A stretch of DNA of 64,000 nt from Leucaena leucocephala (lineage: Eukaryota; Streptophyta; Magnoliopsida; Fabales; Fabaceae). Below are positions 23,158 through 35,099 of the stretch, in pieces. The translations under genes and the position numbers were made by a program. How positions within the stretch are numbered: the stretch's first letter is position 1; every line of letters begins with the position of its first letter. The notes beneath the pieces are model-generated. The model was not told the DNA's origin and made no database searches. It saw nothing but the letters and a program-made list of their open reading frames with translations. Where the stretch lies: contig CM073519.1 in assembly GCA_037074615.1 (NCBI GenBank), positions 23,519,001 to 23,583,000 of the forward strand. The letters run 5' to 3'.

Positions 23158-25640
23158 TTGATTATCAAACTCAAGAATAACATCACATTAGCCTACTTGA
23201 TAGCCAAAATCCTTTATAATACCTGTTTATAAATAAATTCTCGATATTGCCCATTCTAATAGGGGATTCACAATCAACAAATCACAAGTAACAATCTAGG
23301 GCTTCAAACTCACTACCAACACGTATTCTCAGCATCAAGTCCAAATAGAGTATATCATTATATCAGAGTATGCAAAATGAGCCATACTGTGACAATATAT
23401 AAGTATTCTATAAATAACTCAAAGGAGGATGCTATACAATTGATATAGCACTAACCAATCCTCTGAAACATTCCATAAGGTCTTAGCACGAGATATCACC
23501 TGAAAAATGTTAATAACCACCAGGCGAGACAAATGTCTCAGTAACCAACACTCATACTTATCATGAATACTAACATGTGGGACAGTTAATAAAATATATG
23601 AGATATAAATAATACATATCATAATATTATCAAATGGAAATACTACCCTAGTTCCTTATATCAAACAAACCGAATTGCCTTATACCCGCCAACCGAAACC
23701 ATGGGCTAGTGATAACTACCATATAACTGGTTATTCAAAAAGCTAACTAGTCAAGTGTTATAGATAGGCCAAAATCCACAGAACACAAGATTAGACCATG
23801 GGTTCATTCTCCCTCAATAAACTGGTGGGGCAAATCCTTTGACAAATTGGTGGGATAAAAGCTACCCATCGAGCTCCAATGGAGGCTATATCACGTGGTA
23901 GAAATACAACTCCATTATCACCAATCCCCAAGACACAATTCTCAAGATAATCATATTAATCAAAATATCAATAGCTCGATAATCAATAACTTCAATAAAT
24001 CACAATAGGGTTTTTCTCAAAATAATAACTTTCTTCAAATTCTAATCTCAAGATATAACAAGTTTCCAATCTCTATTTAAACTTTTCAAATTACTTTAAG
24101 GCCACAAGACCATTTTCAATAAAATCATCAATCAAATTTTTTCAATATAATTATATCATCATAAGTAGATTTATATATATCAAATCACTCACAAATATCA
24201 CATTAGCACACATAATGAGTGAAAACTGTTTACCTCTCACCAACAAGTTGAGGAGCCTCGTATTTAGTTCACAATTACTAGCCAATCTACAACATTTGTA
24301 TAAATCTGCATCAATAAGTTGTTAATTTGACACAGCATATACTTTTAAATAAATACTTACTTTTCTCTTCTAACATTATTTTATTTAAAAATTATTAATT
24401 CAATATCATAACTAAATTTCTCTATCTCAATTACATTTATTTTCCACATTATCATTCCAATGATAATCCTATATTGTCTCAACTTTATTCTACTTGTATA
24501 AATTCTCATTTAACATCAAACTCTTCAAAGAATCCAAAAATTCGAAATGTATAACCCTTAAAGCTTTACCCAAAATTTTCAATGCTCACATTTCATAATC
24601 AACCTCAAAAATCATAATTCATAATTTCCAATCAAACTCTAACTTTAATTTAATTAAATCAACTACTAAAATCTTTCAATTATACAAAATTCTCAAATCC
24701 CTTAACTTATACTTAACATTCAATAGACTAAACCTTGAGTTTCATCACTAATAAAATTGCCAAACAAATAATTAATTTAATTACATAAATTTAAAGTTCC
24801 CAATTTTTACCTCTAATTTCTAAATTTCACTCACAATATCCAAATCTTCATTTCAATATTAAATCTTATCATTCCTATATTTTAATAACTCATTTGCATA
24901 ATCAATTAACTCATAACTATTCAATTTGATCAAAATTCTCAATTTTTTCAATCTAGGGTTTCAACAAAAATATCTATTTTAAATTTACAAGCTCTAGCCA
25001 CAATCTAAACTGATTAAATATCAATTATACCTCCAATAAATATAACCCAATCATTACACTGATTAAATGCAAATAGAAAAATTCTAAACCTCTTAAATAA
25101 CGCAAATAGAAAAATTATACTTTCTAATATTTAAACCCTAACTCTAAACCTATTAAATAACACAAATAGAAAAAATCTAAATTGATTAAATGCAAGTATT
25201 CACTTGCCTGTATAATTATATGGTTCTTATTTATTGAAAATTCACTTTTGTTCCAAACCCTAATTTTTAAACTTGCTTCACTTCTAATAAAAATTATATT
25301 TCTAAAGACCTCTCTTGGTATAAGAAAGTAATTAAGAAGTAATTATGGTAGTAGAAAGATTTTATGAGAATAAAATAAAGCTCAAATATATCTAGAAATG
25401 GAAAGAAATGGAGTTGGAACGCGATAGAAATGGTGAAGGAGAAGAAGATGTTGCAGGGTTTCTATGTGCATGTTTGATATATTATAAAAAAGTACGTGGG
25501 ACCCACTTGAATTTTGTAATATTATATTATATATATTTTAAAGAAATTAGGCAGCGCTGTCTTCTTCTTGTTGTTGTTTTTTTGTTTTTGTTTTTGTTTT
25601 TCTTTTTATTTCAATAATATATTATATATATTACTATGAG
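23158..25640 (-). repeat. Unassigned repeat-like region, possibly an antisense LTR or UTR
   Basis: Very AT-rich, no coding similarity. Around 23830-23865 a motif with AACTGGTGGG and AATTGGTGGG is duplicated 27 bp apart. Short duplicated pieces lie at 25060-25190 (CTAAACCTCTTAAATAACGC type). Impression only: an old minus-strand LTR of another family. Confidence 0.3.
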
Positions 25641-26580
25641 GTTCGTATCCTTCTTCTTTCTCTTATTTTTTTTTGTTTTTCTTTCCCTTCTTTTTTTAAT
25701 AGAAATAATATTTTTTAATAATTTAGATAAACTATCTTAATTTATATAATTAAATAAAAATTTTATCTATTAAAAATTAATTCATTCTAATATTATTTAA
25801 ATCTTAAAATAAAAATAAGAATGTTATAAAAAGCATATCAAAAAGAGAGAAAACTTACATATGTATAAGTTGCTGATCAGATAACGTTAATCAAAAGAAG
25901 TAAGAAACTATTACCTTCTATGTTTTTCGATCTATATAACTTTTTCAATAAAAGTCAGTTTGACAAACTGAAATTTTTTTGTAAGTAATGGAAAAGCAAG
26001 TTTAGATGTAAAATGACTAAAAATGACATAAATTTTATTAAACAATATATATTTATATTATATGCATATAATATGATAATTTTAAGAGAAATATTAAAAA
26101 TTAAAATTATAAAAAATAGTAAGCTAATTTAAGTTAATATACAGTATTTCATTTAAATATTTTAAATTGATAAATTAAAAAAATCATTTCGGACGGAATT
26201 TATCTATATTGAAAAAATATTGACTAAAAGTTAAGATTTAACTTATTATTTTATAAAAATATTAATAAATTCATTGGCCATACTCATGACTGGACAGAGC
26301 ATATAGTTTATTACCCAAAAAAAAAAGCAATCAAACAGTACGTGGCGTAGTTAGAGAGAGAAAAGGCAAATAGGTAGATAAAAAAGTCGTAATAGGAATT
26401 CCCCATCTCACCGTACCGCACTGTGCCGAAGAAGATAAAAACTGATTTCGCCCTAAAACTGCCTTTTTCGCAATAAGAGCTTATTTTTAATCGTGATCTC
26501 AAACAAGAAGAAAATACCCAATCTAGCTTTTATACCACCACCGTACGTTTGTAGGCTCTAAATGCTAATCCAAACATACT
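25641..26580. other. AT-rich intergenic sequence
   Basis: T-rich simple sequence at about 25565-25612, then low-complexity A/T. No gene seen. At 26555-26600 AATCCAAACATAC faces GTGTGTTTAGATT, two hAT-like termini abutting head to head. Confidence 0.4.
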
Positions 26581-26620
26581 CTTAGGGTGTGTTTAGATTA
26601 ACGGTAGAAAAGTGACTTTT

Positions 26621-26632
26621 TTTCAATTTAAC
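26621..26632. repeat. 12-bp flanking repeat, left copy
   Basis: TTTCAATTTAAC before the 5' LTR recurs with one change as TTTCAATTGAAC after the 3' LTR (31596-31607). Confidence 0.6.
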
Positions 26633-26819
26633 TGTTAAAAGTTGTATTAGAATTATATTTAGGCTTGAAGTCCACAAGTCTTTTGTAACATTGGATCTAT
26701 TTTTGTGTGAGCCTGTTTCTTTGTACGTTTATGTGGCCTATATATGTAGGATATGTATGATCATTGACTAGTGTGGTTAATGGAATACACATAATTCTTA
26801 TTTGTTGGGTCCATCAACA
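26633..26819 (+). repeat. 5' LTR of the copia element
   Basis: 187 bp, TGTTAAAAGTTG to CCATCAACA, a short copia-type LTR. A possible TATA-like CTATATATG lies near 26730. Confidence 0.9.
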
Positions 26820-26832
26820 TGGTACTAGAGCC
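26820..26832 (+). other. Primer-binding site of the copia element
   Basis: TGGTACTAGAGCC differs at two positions from the initiator-Met complement TGGTATCAGAGCC and follows the LTR directly. Confidence 0.75.
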
Positions 26833-27313
26833 ATTAATACTAGGGGAACTGTCTACTACATAGGGACCAAAAAGTCAAGATAGCCCAAGAAGCCACATTT
26901 GCTCCAAGAAAGAGAGGCGTTTGTGCCTTTGAAATGACAATATTGAAGTAACTCCAGGAAGAGGGCTCAACGTTTGCGTCTTTAAGGAAACTTTCTAGAG
27001 GTTTCCGTCGGCGACGCTAAAGGATTCCAACAGAGGACCCTGCTCACTAAAAAATTGAACGATTCTGGCAAAGGCTCCCATTTACCAAGAGAATGACACA
27101 CTTGTCATCCAATATTAAGAAGATTTCGATAGAGGACCCCGCTCACTAAGACATTGAAGGGATTATGGGAGAGGATCTCGTTCACCAAAAGAAAGGCTCG
27201 GGAACGACACTTAGGATCCAAGATCAAGATTGATATACAGCGATTCTGGGTTTCACGGGAATGACGCAGTCTAATTCATGACCTAGCATCTCGAAAGAAT
27301 AAATTCTATAGCC

Positions 27314-28200
27314 ATGGCTATCAAAAGGGAGTTCGATGACCTTTCTACAGATAAATTGCCATTCACACATCCCCTATACCTTCATCTGTCATAAACACAA
27401 GGCGCCACCATCATTCAACACATACTCACCGGAAGTGATAACTATAATGTATGGTCTCATGTCATGAAAATTGCTTTTAGAGGAAAACACAAATTGGGTT
27501 TCATTGAGAGGTCTTATACCAAAGAATCGTAAGTGAGTCCCTTCTTGAGCAATGGGAACAATGCAATGCTATGGTTCTTTCTTTGATCTTGAATTCCATC
27601 TCAAATGAATTAGCCAGTAGCATCATTTTCTATCAAGATGCTTACCTGGTATGGAGTGATCTCAATTAGCGATTTGATAAGGTCACAGGCTCCAGAATTT
27701 TCTTCGTCCACCAAGAAATAGGTAAACTTCATCAAGACTCACTCATTGTCTAGCCTACTATTCTATACTGAAGGAATTATGGGAATAACAGATAATGTTT
27801 CCCATACCATCCTACAAATGTGAGACATCAAAGGTATATGCAAACATAATACAGCAACAAAAGTTGCTGCAATTTCTCCTTGGTCTGAATGATTGCTTTG
27901 GAATAGTATGAAGTAAAATATTGATGATGAGTCCCCTTCCGTCAGTAAACTAAGCATTTGTAATGGTAATAGAAGATGAGGCACAAAAGTCAATAACTAG
28001 TTCCGCCATAAATAGCCCTATTAAGGGGATTACAAAAAATGCTAGGGGAAGAGGTCGAGGATGTGGAGGCCTACTCCTTGAATGTGCCCACTATCACAAA
28101 AAGGGACACACTAAGGATGTCTGTTGGGAAATTGTGGGATATCCGACATATTTCAAGGGGAATAGCAAACGTGGCAATAGTGGTATGGCTAATTAGCTGG
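27314..28200 (+). pseudogene. gag: copia gag, broken
   Basis: From ATG 27314 the frame shows the copia gag (UBN2-type) pattern: D-N-Y-N-V-W-S (about 27440) and the following A-F-R-G-K-H-K-L-G-F-I. It then breaks into several frames with stops. The zinc-knuckle region (about 28070-28150) reads C-A-H-Y-H-K-K-G-H-T-K-D-V-C. The second cysteine of CCHC has become tyrosine (TAT). It is followed by the C-W-E-I-V-G-Y-P signature of copia. Confidence 0.8.
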
Positions 28201-28384
28201 GAACATATGATAGCATCAAAGGGGATATGATGGCAAATATATATGATACAATAGCTACACCAACCTTTACTAGGGAATAGTATGACAGATTTCTGTGGAT
28301 CCTGATGAGAAAGTCAGAGGTAGTGTGCATGCTTTGATCGGTACTGCAATAGGTTTGAGTAATCTCACTCACAGTACTAACACA

Positions 28385-31300
28385 CACCACTTGGGTAATA
28401 GACTCAGGAGCCACTACTAACATGATAGGAAATTTATTGCTCTTTCATACCTATAAAAAGAATTATGGTTATATTAAAAGAATTCAAATACCAAATGCAG
28501 AAAGAATAAATGTCACTCACATAGGCAATATTGGGCTCACTAATGAACTTATGTTAACTAATGTTCTATATGCTTCACAATTAAAGTTTAACCTCATCTC
28601 AATTCCTAAGCTAATTAGAGAACAAGACAGCATGGTAGCATTCTTTCCTAACCATTGCATTATATAGGGCCTTTAGGATAGGAAAGTGAAGGCGACTGGT
28701 AGATTGATAAAGGACCTTTACATATTGAAGATAAAGCCAAAGTGTGATGTTTTGAATGTTGTTAATCCTGATTCACAAAATTTGCATCAAACTGCTGATA
28801 TGTGGCTACTACATAATAAACTAGGACATGAACCCATACCTATATTGAGACATCTGCATATTGTAAATGATAAAGATGTGTCATTAAATAGAAATTGTGA
28901 TATATGTATTCAGTCAAAACAAACAAGACTGTCCTGTGCATCAAGTTCTATTAAATATGTTTCTTGTTTTGAATTAATTCTCATGAATATGTGGGGACCA
29001 TAGGACACCCATACATCAAGGTCAACAATATTTTCAAACAATAGTTGATGATTATTCAAGAGCAGTTTGGATTTTCCTGATGAGATCTAAATCAGATACT
29101 TTTATCTATATTGAAACTTTATTGCACGTCTTAAATCAATTTTCAATTAAATTCAAGAAATTTAGAAGTGACAATGGAGCGGAATTTATTAATAATAAAC
29201 TTTCACAATACTTTGGGGAGAAAGGAATCTTACATGAAATCACTTGCCCATATACACCTCAATAAAATGGGGTTGTTGAAAGGAAACATAGGACTTTAGT
29301 GCAAGTTACTAGAAGTTTAATGCTGCAATTAGGAATTGCAATCCAATACTGGGGAGAGTGCATTAGGATGGTAGCATATATCATAAATAGAGGTCCTTCT
29401 AAAGTCCTTAATTATAGCACACCTTATGAAAGACTTTATGGAGAGAAACCAGGATATAGTAACCTAAGGATATTTGGTTTTTTAGCTTATGCAACAAACC
29501 TAAGAGTCACAGATAAATTCTTCCCTAGAGCTATATTATGTGTCTTCTTAGGATATCCAAATAATCAGAAAGGATATTTGTTGCTTAATCTAAAAACAAG
29601 AGAAATTTTAATTAGTAGGCATGTTACATTTGTGAAAACTAGTTTCCCTTTAAGGAATTAGAACATACTGAACAAGAGGGAACTAAAATATCTTTAGTAG
29701 CTATTTCTTCTCATATCCTATGGAAATTCCTTCAAAAGGATTTAGAACAGAAAATAACGGTGAAAATACAGATACAAAATTAGTTGATTCTGAGCAACAA
29801 CATATGCATAACAATGAAAATACAAATACAGAGATAATGAATGCTGACCAGTAGCTTGCGAATGATAAAGAATCTCACGTTAGAGAACAACCTAATAATA
29901 GATCACATAGAGAAAGGAGGCCACCTATATGGACAAAAGATTGTATATGCAATTTAATTATTTCTGTAGGATTGGTGCCTTCTCAAAGTAAAGGTAAATG
30001 TCTATACCCTATTGAAAATTGTATATCTTATACTAACGTTTATGCTTCATACATGTGTTACCTATGTCACATAGATTCTATTGTTTAGCCTTCAACCTAT
30101 GTAGAAGCAATATAGGATGCTAAATGGGTTGAAGCAATGAAAATAGAAATAAAGGCATTAGAGAATAATGGGACTTGGGAAATTGTCCCACTTTCAAGAG
30201 GTAGGAAGGCTATAGGTTGTAAATAGGTATTTAAAATTAAATATGATTCACAAGGAAAGATAGATAAGTATAAGGCAAGACTTGTTGTAAAAGGATATAG
30301 TCAAAAGGAGGGAATTTATTACAATGAAACATTCTCTCATGTGGTGAAAATGGCAACTATTAGGATAATAATTAAGTTTACTGCTCTATATAGTTGGAAT
30401 TTATATTAGATGGATGTCCATAATGCCTTCTTGTGGGGATATCTTGATGAAGAGATATATATGAACATACCCGAAGGTTTCAGTAGAAAGGGGGAGAACA
30501 TGGTTTGTAGACTTAAAAAATCTCTATATGGCTTGAAGCAGGCATCAAGACAATGGAATGCTAAGCTTGCTATGGCCTTGCTTCAAGGAGGATTCGTACA
30601 GGTAAACATGACTAATCACTCTTTTATAAGAAGTATGCAAATGAGATAGTATTTGTGCTAGTGTATGTTGATGATTTATTGGTTATAGGAAGTCCAAGAG
30701 TCAAGATAAGGGAAGTCAAACAATATCTGTATGATAGTTTTAAAATAAAATATTTAGGAATGATGAAGTATTCTTTAGGTATTGAAATAGCTAAGTCTAA
30801 GAAAGGATATGTATTATCACAAAGAAAGTATGTGCTGGATTTGTTGGCTGACATAGGCATGAGTGGTTGTAAACCATTTTCAGTTCCAATGGGTCAAATC
30901 TTGAGATTATTGGCTTATGAAGAAGGAAGAGGACAAGTGATCTAATTTGTTGATAGATCTTGAGAGATATAGATGGTTGGTAGGTAAAGTTAATATACTT
31001 AACAGCAACTCGTCCTGATATTTGTTTCTCTGTGCAGGTTCTTAGCCAATATATGGTGAATCCCATGAAAATTCATAAGGCTGCTGCTGTGTCAGAAGTG
31101 GTTTGGCTTGTAGGTTTGCTTAAAGAAGTAGGAGCTGAGAATTCTAACCTGTGAATGTATATTGTGATACTAAGGCAACAATTCACATAGCGTCAAATCC
31201 AGTATTTCATGAGAGAACGAAGCATATAGATATTGATCTTCATTTTGTTCAGGAAAGGCTACAAGATAAATTGATTAAGTTAGTGTATATGAAATTTGGA

Positions 31301-31390
31301 GAATAAGAAGTAGACATTCTGACCAAGGCAATAGGAAAATATATGTAGTCCAAATTACTTAGCTAGTTGGGAGAATTGATATATCCAGTC
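28385..31390 (+). pseudogene. pol: copia pol: protease, integrase, RT, RNase H
   Basis: Protease W-V-I-D-S-G-A at 28392-28412. The integrase zinc region ends C-D-I-C at about 28900. The core has S-D-N-G-A-E-F at about 29170 and N-G-V-V-E-R-K-H after a stop at 29262-29265. The conserved GEKPGYSNLRIFG region is at about 29445. RT begins near 30090 and has the intact Y-V-D-D box at 30664-30675 after a frame change near 30640. RNase H remains are at about 31150-31300 (Y-C-D-T-K-A, then H-I-D-I-D-L-H-F). Stops lie at about 28665, 29001, 30090, 30225 and 30407 among others. Confidence 0.88.
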
Positions 31391-31396
31391 CCCAAC

Positions 31397-31407
31397 TTGA
31401 GGGGGAG
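31397..31407 (+). other. Polypurine tract of the copia element
   Basis: TTGAGGGGGAG directly before the 3' LTR. Confidence 0.8.
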
Positions 31408-31595
31408 TGTTAAAAGTTGTATTAGTATTGTATTTGGGCTTGAAGGTCCATAAGTCTTTTGTAACATTGAACATGTTTCTATGTAAGCATGTTTCTATGT
31501 ATGTTTATTTGGCCTATATATGTAGGATATGTATGATCAGTGACTAGTGTGGTTAATGGAATACACAGAATTCTTATTTGCTCGGTGCATCAACA
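31408..31595 (+). repeat. 3' LTR of the copia element
   Basis: 188 bp, aligned to 26633-26819 with scattered differences; ends TGCATCAACA. Confidence 0.9.
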
Positions 31596-31607
31596 TTTCA
31601 ATTGAAC
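31596..31607. repeat. 12-bp flanking repeat, right copy
   Basis: TTTCAATTGAAC, one mismatch to 26621-26632. Copia elements usually give 5 bp. Confidence 0.6.
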
Positions 31608-31882
31608 TTTTATAAAAATTAAATTCAGTTGAAGCTGGATAATGTAATATGATTTATATTTAAAAATGGTAAATTAAACATCAATATTAATAAAAACTAA
31701 CTTATATAAGTTGAGAAGACAATTTGAAACCCAAAAGCTCTTCCAAACACGTGTTCAGACTGACTTTTTGCATGTCATAATTAAATCAGCAGTTGCTTCC
31801 TTGAATTCTACCTCCCAGGTAGCTAGTAAGTCGTTTCCCACAAAACACGTTCTTAATTATACTTCTCTTCACTTCAAACTAC

Positions 31883-31890
31883 TATAAATA
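31883..31890 (+). promoter_or_regulatory. TATA box upstream of the chitinase pseudogene
   Basis: TATAAATA in ACTACTATAAATACATC, 93 bp before the ATG at 31976. A normal distance for a plant gene, so this probably is the original promoter. The 31608-31975 stretch otherwise holds the MITE end and upstream DNA. Confidence 0.55.
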
Positions 31891-31975
31891 CATCTTCCTT
31901 TTGCTCTATCAAATCACAAAGAAGAGCCACTACGTCCTTATTAAGATAGAGATTATTCAATTCATACAGAAAATT

Positions 31976-32321
31976 ATGGGTTCTATTAGACACCTTTCTT
32001 TTTCCTTGCTATCTCTCTTGCTCATTTATTCTTTATTCTTTGATATCTCCAATGTTGCGGAGGGATCACCATCTATTGAGATGAGTGTTGAAAGTAGTGC
32101 TGGAAGTCACTCACTCAACTCCGCCGATGAAGCCACCCAGCTCGCTTAGTACCTTTGGGACAACTTCCTCAGAGGACAGTCTAGTTCATGGTCGCTAGGT
32201 GACGCCTTTTTGGATGGCATTGACTTTGATATCGTGGCCAGTTCAGCACAACATTGGGATGATCTAGCTAAAGCTTTATAGAGTTGGACCACCAGTTGAT
32301 CCTCTCTACTGCACCATAATG
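31976..32321 (+). pseudogene. Class III chitinase (GH18, hevamine-like), 5' part
   Basis: ATG 31976 opens a frame with a clear signal peptide (hydrophobic L/S/I core, residues 8-24). After about eight unrelated residues it enters GH18 class III sequence at the S-x-G-S-x-S-L-N-S-A-D block (about 32090). Some 75-80 residues of the mature N-terminus, including the Y-W-G-Q-N-G strand, are missing. The catalytic DxxDxDxE motif is at 32213-32236, but the last residue, the proton-donor glutamate, is valine (GTG 32234-32236). TAG stops lie at 32147-32149 and about 32279. The gene is split at 32321 by a copia solo LTR. Secreted plant enzymes of this family cut chitin in defence; this copy cannot. Loss of Glu also occurs in xylanase-inhibitor relatives, but stops make a pseudogene the safer call. 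Confidence 0.85.
32317..32321. repeat. Target-site duplication TAATG, left copy
   Basis: Exact repeat at 34074-34078; lies inside the chitinase frame. Confidence 0.9.
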
Positions 32322-34073
32322 TGTAAGGAATTAGAAGACACGCAGCGGAAATTAATTTAAAAATTTTTCCATTCTTTGCCAGGATCTACCGTATGTGTTT
32401 AAGTCAAGTGGGACGAAGCATTACCCTCAGTGTTCCTAAGCGACTTCCACAGCTTCTGGTCACGACGTTCACAGCTTCTCTTCATGGCTCGTGCTCCATT
32501 TCCGATCACAAGAAGTCAACGACTAAGTTCGGCTTCCTCTACTGGTATCCACACGAACAGCGTTCTAACCACAAATGACGTGCTAGCGTCTCTTGTCCCT
32601 CCAGGGATTTCTTAAGAATTCGTCCTCTCCGTCTCTATTTTGGCAGTTTCTTATCTGTAAACCTTTTGCAGATTCCCCTTCGGCCTTTCTGTGTTCTATG
32701 TGTGTCACTAAAACGCAGCTCCTAAAATCAGATATATAAGATGCTATGCGTTTTTCTCTCTACCGAATTGGATTTTGGAGTTAATCTTATATTAATTCTA
32801 AAATTAATACAATATCATATATTGTATAATTTTATAAGAAACTAATTAAATAAATAATATTAAATCCGTCCCACAGATTTAATCACCTATTTATTTAACT
32901 TTAAATAAAGATGAGACTGAACTATATTTGATTTATTCTCATAAATCAAATTTGAGATATCATATCAATTTGATTTTCAAATTCAAACGTGATAGGGATT
33001 CAATTTATAAATATCTCTTATATTAGATATCCTATCAATTTGAATTTCAAATTCAAACGTGATAGAGATTTAATTTATCCTTATAAATTAAATCTCATAT
33101 ATCTCTTATATTTAATATATATATACGAATTTATATATATACGAATATAAATATAAATAAATATATACATCTGCCCTGGATCATTCATTGAATCTGGACA
33201 TGTCTTAGATTAAATGAATCTTAACATCATAGCTCGTGTTGGGCTATTTTGTGTGCGACCGTGTAGGCCCATATGAAGTTGGCAGTGGGCCATTTGCTAT
33301 ATTGGCCCACAAGTTGCAAGCGGTCTCTAGCAAGACATAACGACTACCCAAATCATATGAGGATCGTTAAACGATGTAACCTTTTATACAACCATATCAT
33401 GTCCCTTTTGTCACGCGATATTTTGGTCATGGTTGAGGCATGGATAATGTCATCCTTCTATTCCTGACCGTTACTTTTTCGATCCCTGAATAGTCTAACT
33501 GTAGAAATGGAACTACCTTTCCATTACAATATGGCCATACATTTCTCAGACTCACTCATCGAGGGGCCCATTAATATCTCTCTACGAATGTGAGGGACAA
33601 ATTCTATCTTGACCATTCACATTCCTCCGCATGAAAAACCACTAAGCCCGAACATAGTCTTTATGATCACTCAGTCAAAAGTGACTTTTGACTAGGTCAA
33701 AGCTAAGCGTTTGTCATGTAGGAATCCATGATGATCTCAGGTCAAAGGGCATATTGACATGGTTTGTATATGAGAGAAACTTATGACGTTACCCATGCAG
33801 TTCTCTCATACCGAGTCAGTCCAACACCTTGTACTCTTACATGTGCCTATGACTCTGATTTATATCTCTATATATCTTTAAAGTCATACTGGTCTTATTT
33901 CATCTGTGCTCCCACAGAGATGACCGACCAGGGACATTTAGGATAAGATCATGAATTCTCCAAGGATGGTCATCATAGTAAACATGCAAATAATATGATA
34001 ACACAATTAATAAATTTATAAATCAATAATGTTCATAAGACAATGATTGGCCCCTAGGGCATGATTTCTAACA
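32322..34073 (-). mobile_element. Copia solo LTR inside the chitinase pseudogene
   Basis: 1752 bp. On the minus strand it runs TGTTAGAAATCATGCCC to TAATTCCTTACA, a common plant copia LTR type, flanked by TAATG. It is closely related, in the same orientation, to 43255-45025. The centre (about 32935-33170) has a duplicated unit with CAAATTCAAACGTGATAG and TATATATACGAAT simple sequence. Short open frames inside it are not genes. Confidence 0.92.
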
Positions 34074-34078
34074 TAATG
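34074..34078. repeat. Target-site duplication TAATG, right copy
   Basis: Matches 32317-32321. Confidence 0.9.
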
Positions 34079-34395
34079 TCCATTCCTAGTCGCTCTCTTG
34101 GGCTCAGCGATCAAAACCAGCTTGCTCGATTACATTTATGTTCAGTTTTAACAACCCTCCATGCTAGTATAATGGTGGAAACATTAACAATCTTGTGAAT
34201 GCATGGACCCAATGGACCAACGTGCAAGTCAATAAGGTGCTCTTAGGGATTTTGGCATCATCAGATGCGGTTAACATTGATGGGTTTATTCTGGCTAATG
34301 TTCTGACATCTCAGGTTCTTTCGGCAATCAAGTAGTCTCCCAAATACAGCAGAGTCATGATCTAGGATAGTTTTTACGATGGCCAAAGTGGATAC
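34074..34395 (+). pseudogene. Class III chitinase, 3' part, cut off by copia
   Basis: Apart from the duplicated TAATG it resumes exactly where 32321 stops. Recognisable blocks in order: C-P-F after the junction; G-S-A-I-K-T; L-D-Y; Y-V-Q-F; then N-N-L-V-N-A-W-T-Q-W-T (about 34190-34222); L-L-G-I-L; L-T-S-Q-V-L-S-A-I-K; S-P-K-Y; and F-Y-D-G-Q-S-G-Y at the end. Small indels and several TAG/TAA stops break the frame. The last 10-20 residues are absent because the minus-strand copia element begins at 34396. Confidence 0.85.
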
Positions 34396-34866
34396 TGTTA
34401 CAAAATAAACATCTTCAAGACAACATAATCAATCTAGATTATAACATATATGAATATAAAACATATATGAGATATAGCGGAAGACTAAAGTTACCTCTTG
34501 CCATTAGCTTGATTGATCTAAGGAGAATTGGGATCAAATAGGATACCTGTCCAAAGAGAACACTGTCAGATAAATAACAAGTTCTTTCAGCTGGTAATTA
34601 GGCACAGTGATGGTAACTTGTGTACTGTCGTCACTAGTGGGGAACCTTCAAAGACGAGCTGAGAACTAAGTTTTGCTCTGGACTCATAAAGTGATTGCAC
34701 AATAAACTAAATTGTTAATTTCCACCATCAGAAAATTAACCTTAAATAAATCGAGTCAATAACCCACCTTAGGCTGGGCCCACTGACTACGGCCCACACT
34801 CAGAAATATTTATTAATTATTCTAATTAATATCAAATAGGTTATAATAAATAATAAATATCTCACA
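34396..34866 (-). repeat. 3' LTR of minus-strand copia
   Basis: 471 bp, on the minus strand TGTGAGATATTTAT to TTTTGTAACA. Aligned with 47451-47814. Confidence 0.88.
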
Positions 34867-34877
34867 TTCTCCCACTT
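34867..34877 (-). other. Polypurine tract of minus-strand copia
   Basis: AAGTGGGAGAA on the minus strand, next to the 3' LTR. Confidence 0.8.
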
Positions 34878-35099
34878 GGCCCATATACTCAATCTCATTG
34901 CCTTATCTAGGTAAACTGATGTCGTGCTACAATAATCAAGGTGATAAGTCCCCTTTTATCGGGTATTACCTTCCATGTATTACAAGTAGCACCATCACTT
35001 AATGGGTATAACAATGTACATGAACTCAATGTTCATAGGTTCCTATCTCAGTGTTTCTCAATTTCAATAATACAAATGTATACAATCACAATTTGAAAT

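Larger units (their letters stand above)
26633..31595 (+). mobile_element. Full-length Ty1/copia element, decayed
   Basis: 4963 bp with LTRs of 187 and 188 bp (26633-26819 and 31408-31595), TGTTAAAAG to CATCAACA. Primer site, gag, protease, integrase, RT and RNase H follow in copia order, then a polypurine tract. Several frameshifts and stops make it non-functional. It lies upstream of the chitinase pseudogene in the same orientation. Confidence 0.9.
26584..31750. mobile_element. hAT-like MITE split by the copia element
   Basis: The left part is 26584-26632 (AGGGTGTGTTTAGATT) and the right part 31596-31750, ending CTTCCAAACACG. The GTGTTT/AAACAC termini match the common plant hAT MITE style. 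The copia element sits inside. Tentative: the outer duplication was not found. Confidence 0.3.

Noticed and set aside
24360..25200. Possible satellite array in the AT-rich stretch
   Set aside because: Only a few short similar pieces recur; no regular period could be followed.
32393..32615. Open frames repeated at 43327-43657 in the copia LTRs
   Set aside because: Similar only because the LTRs are homologous; frames shift and break between the two copies.
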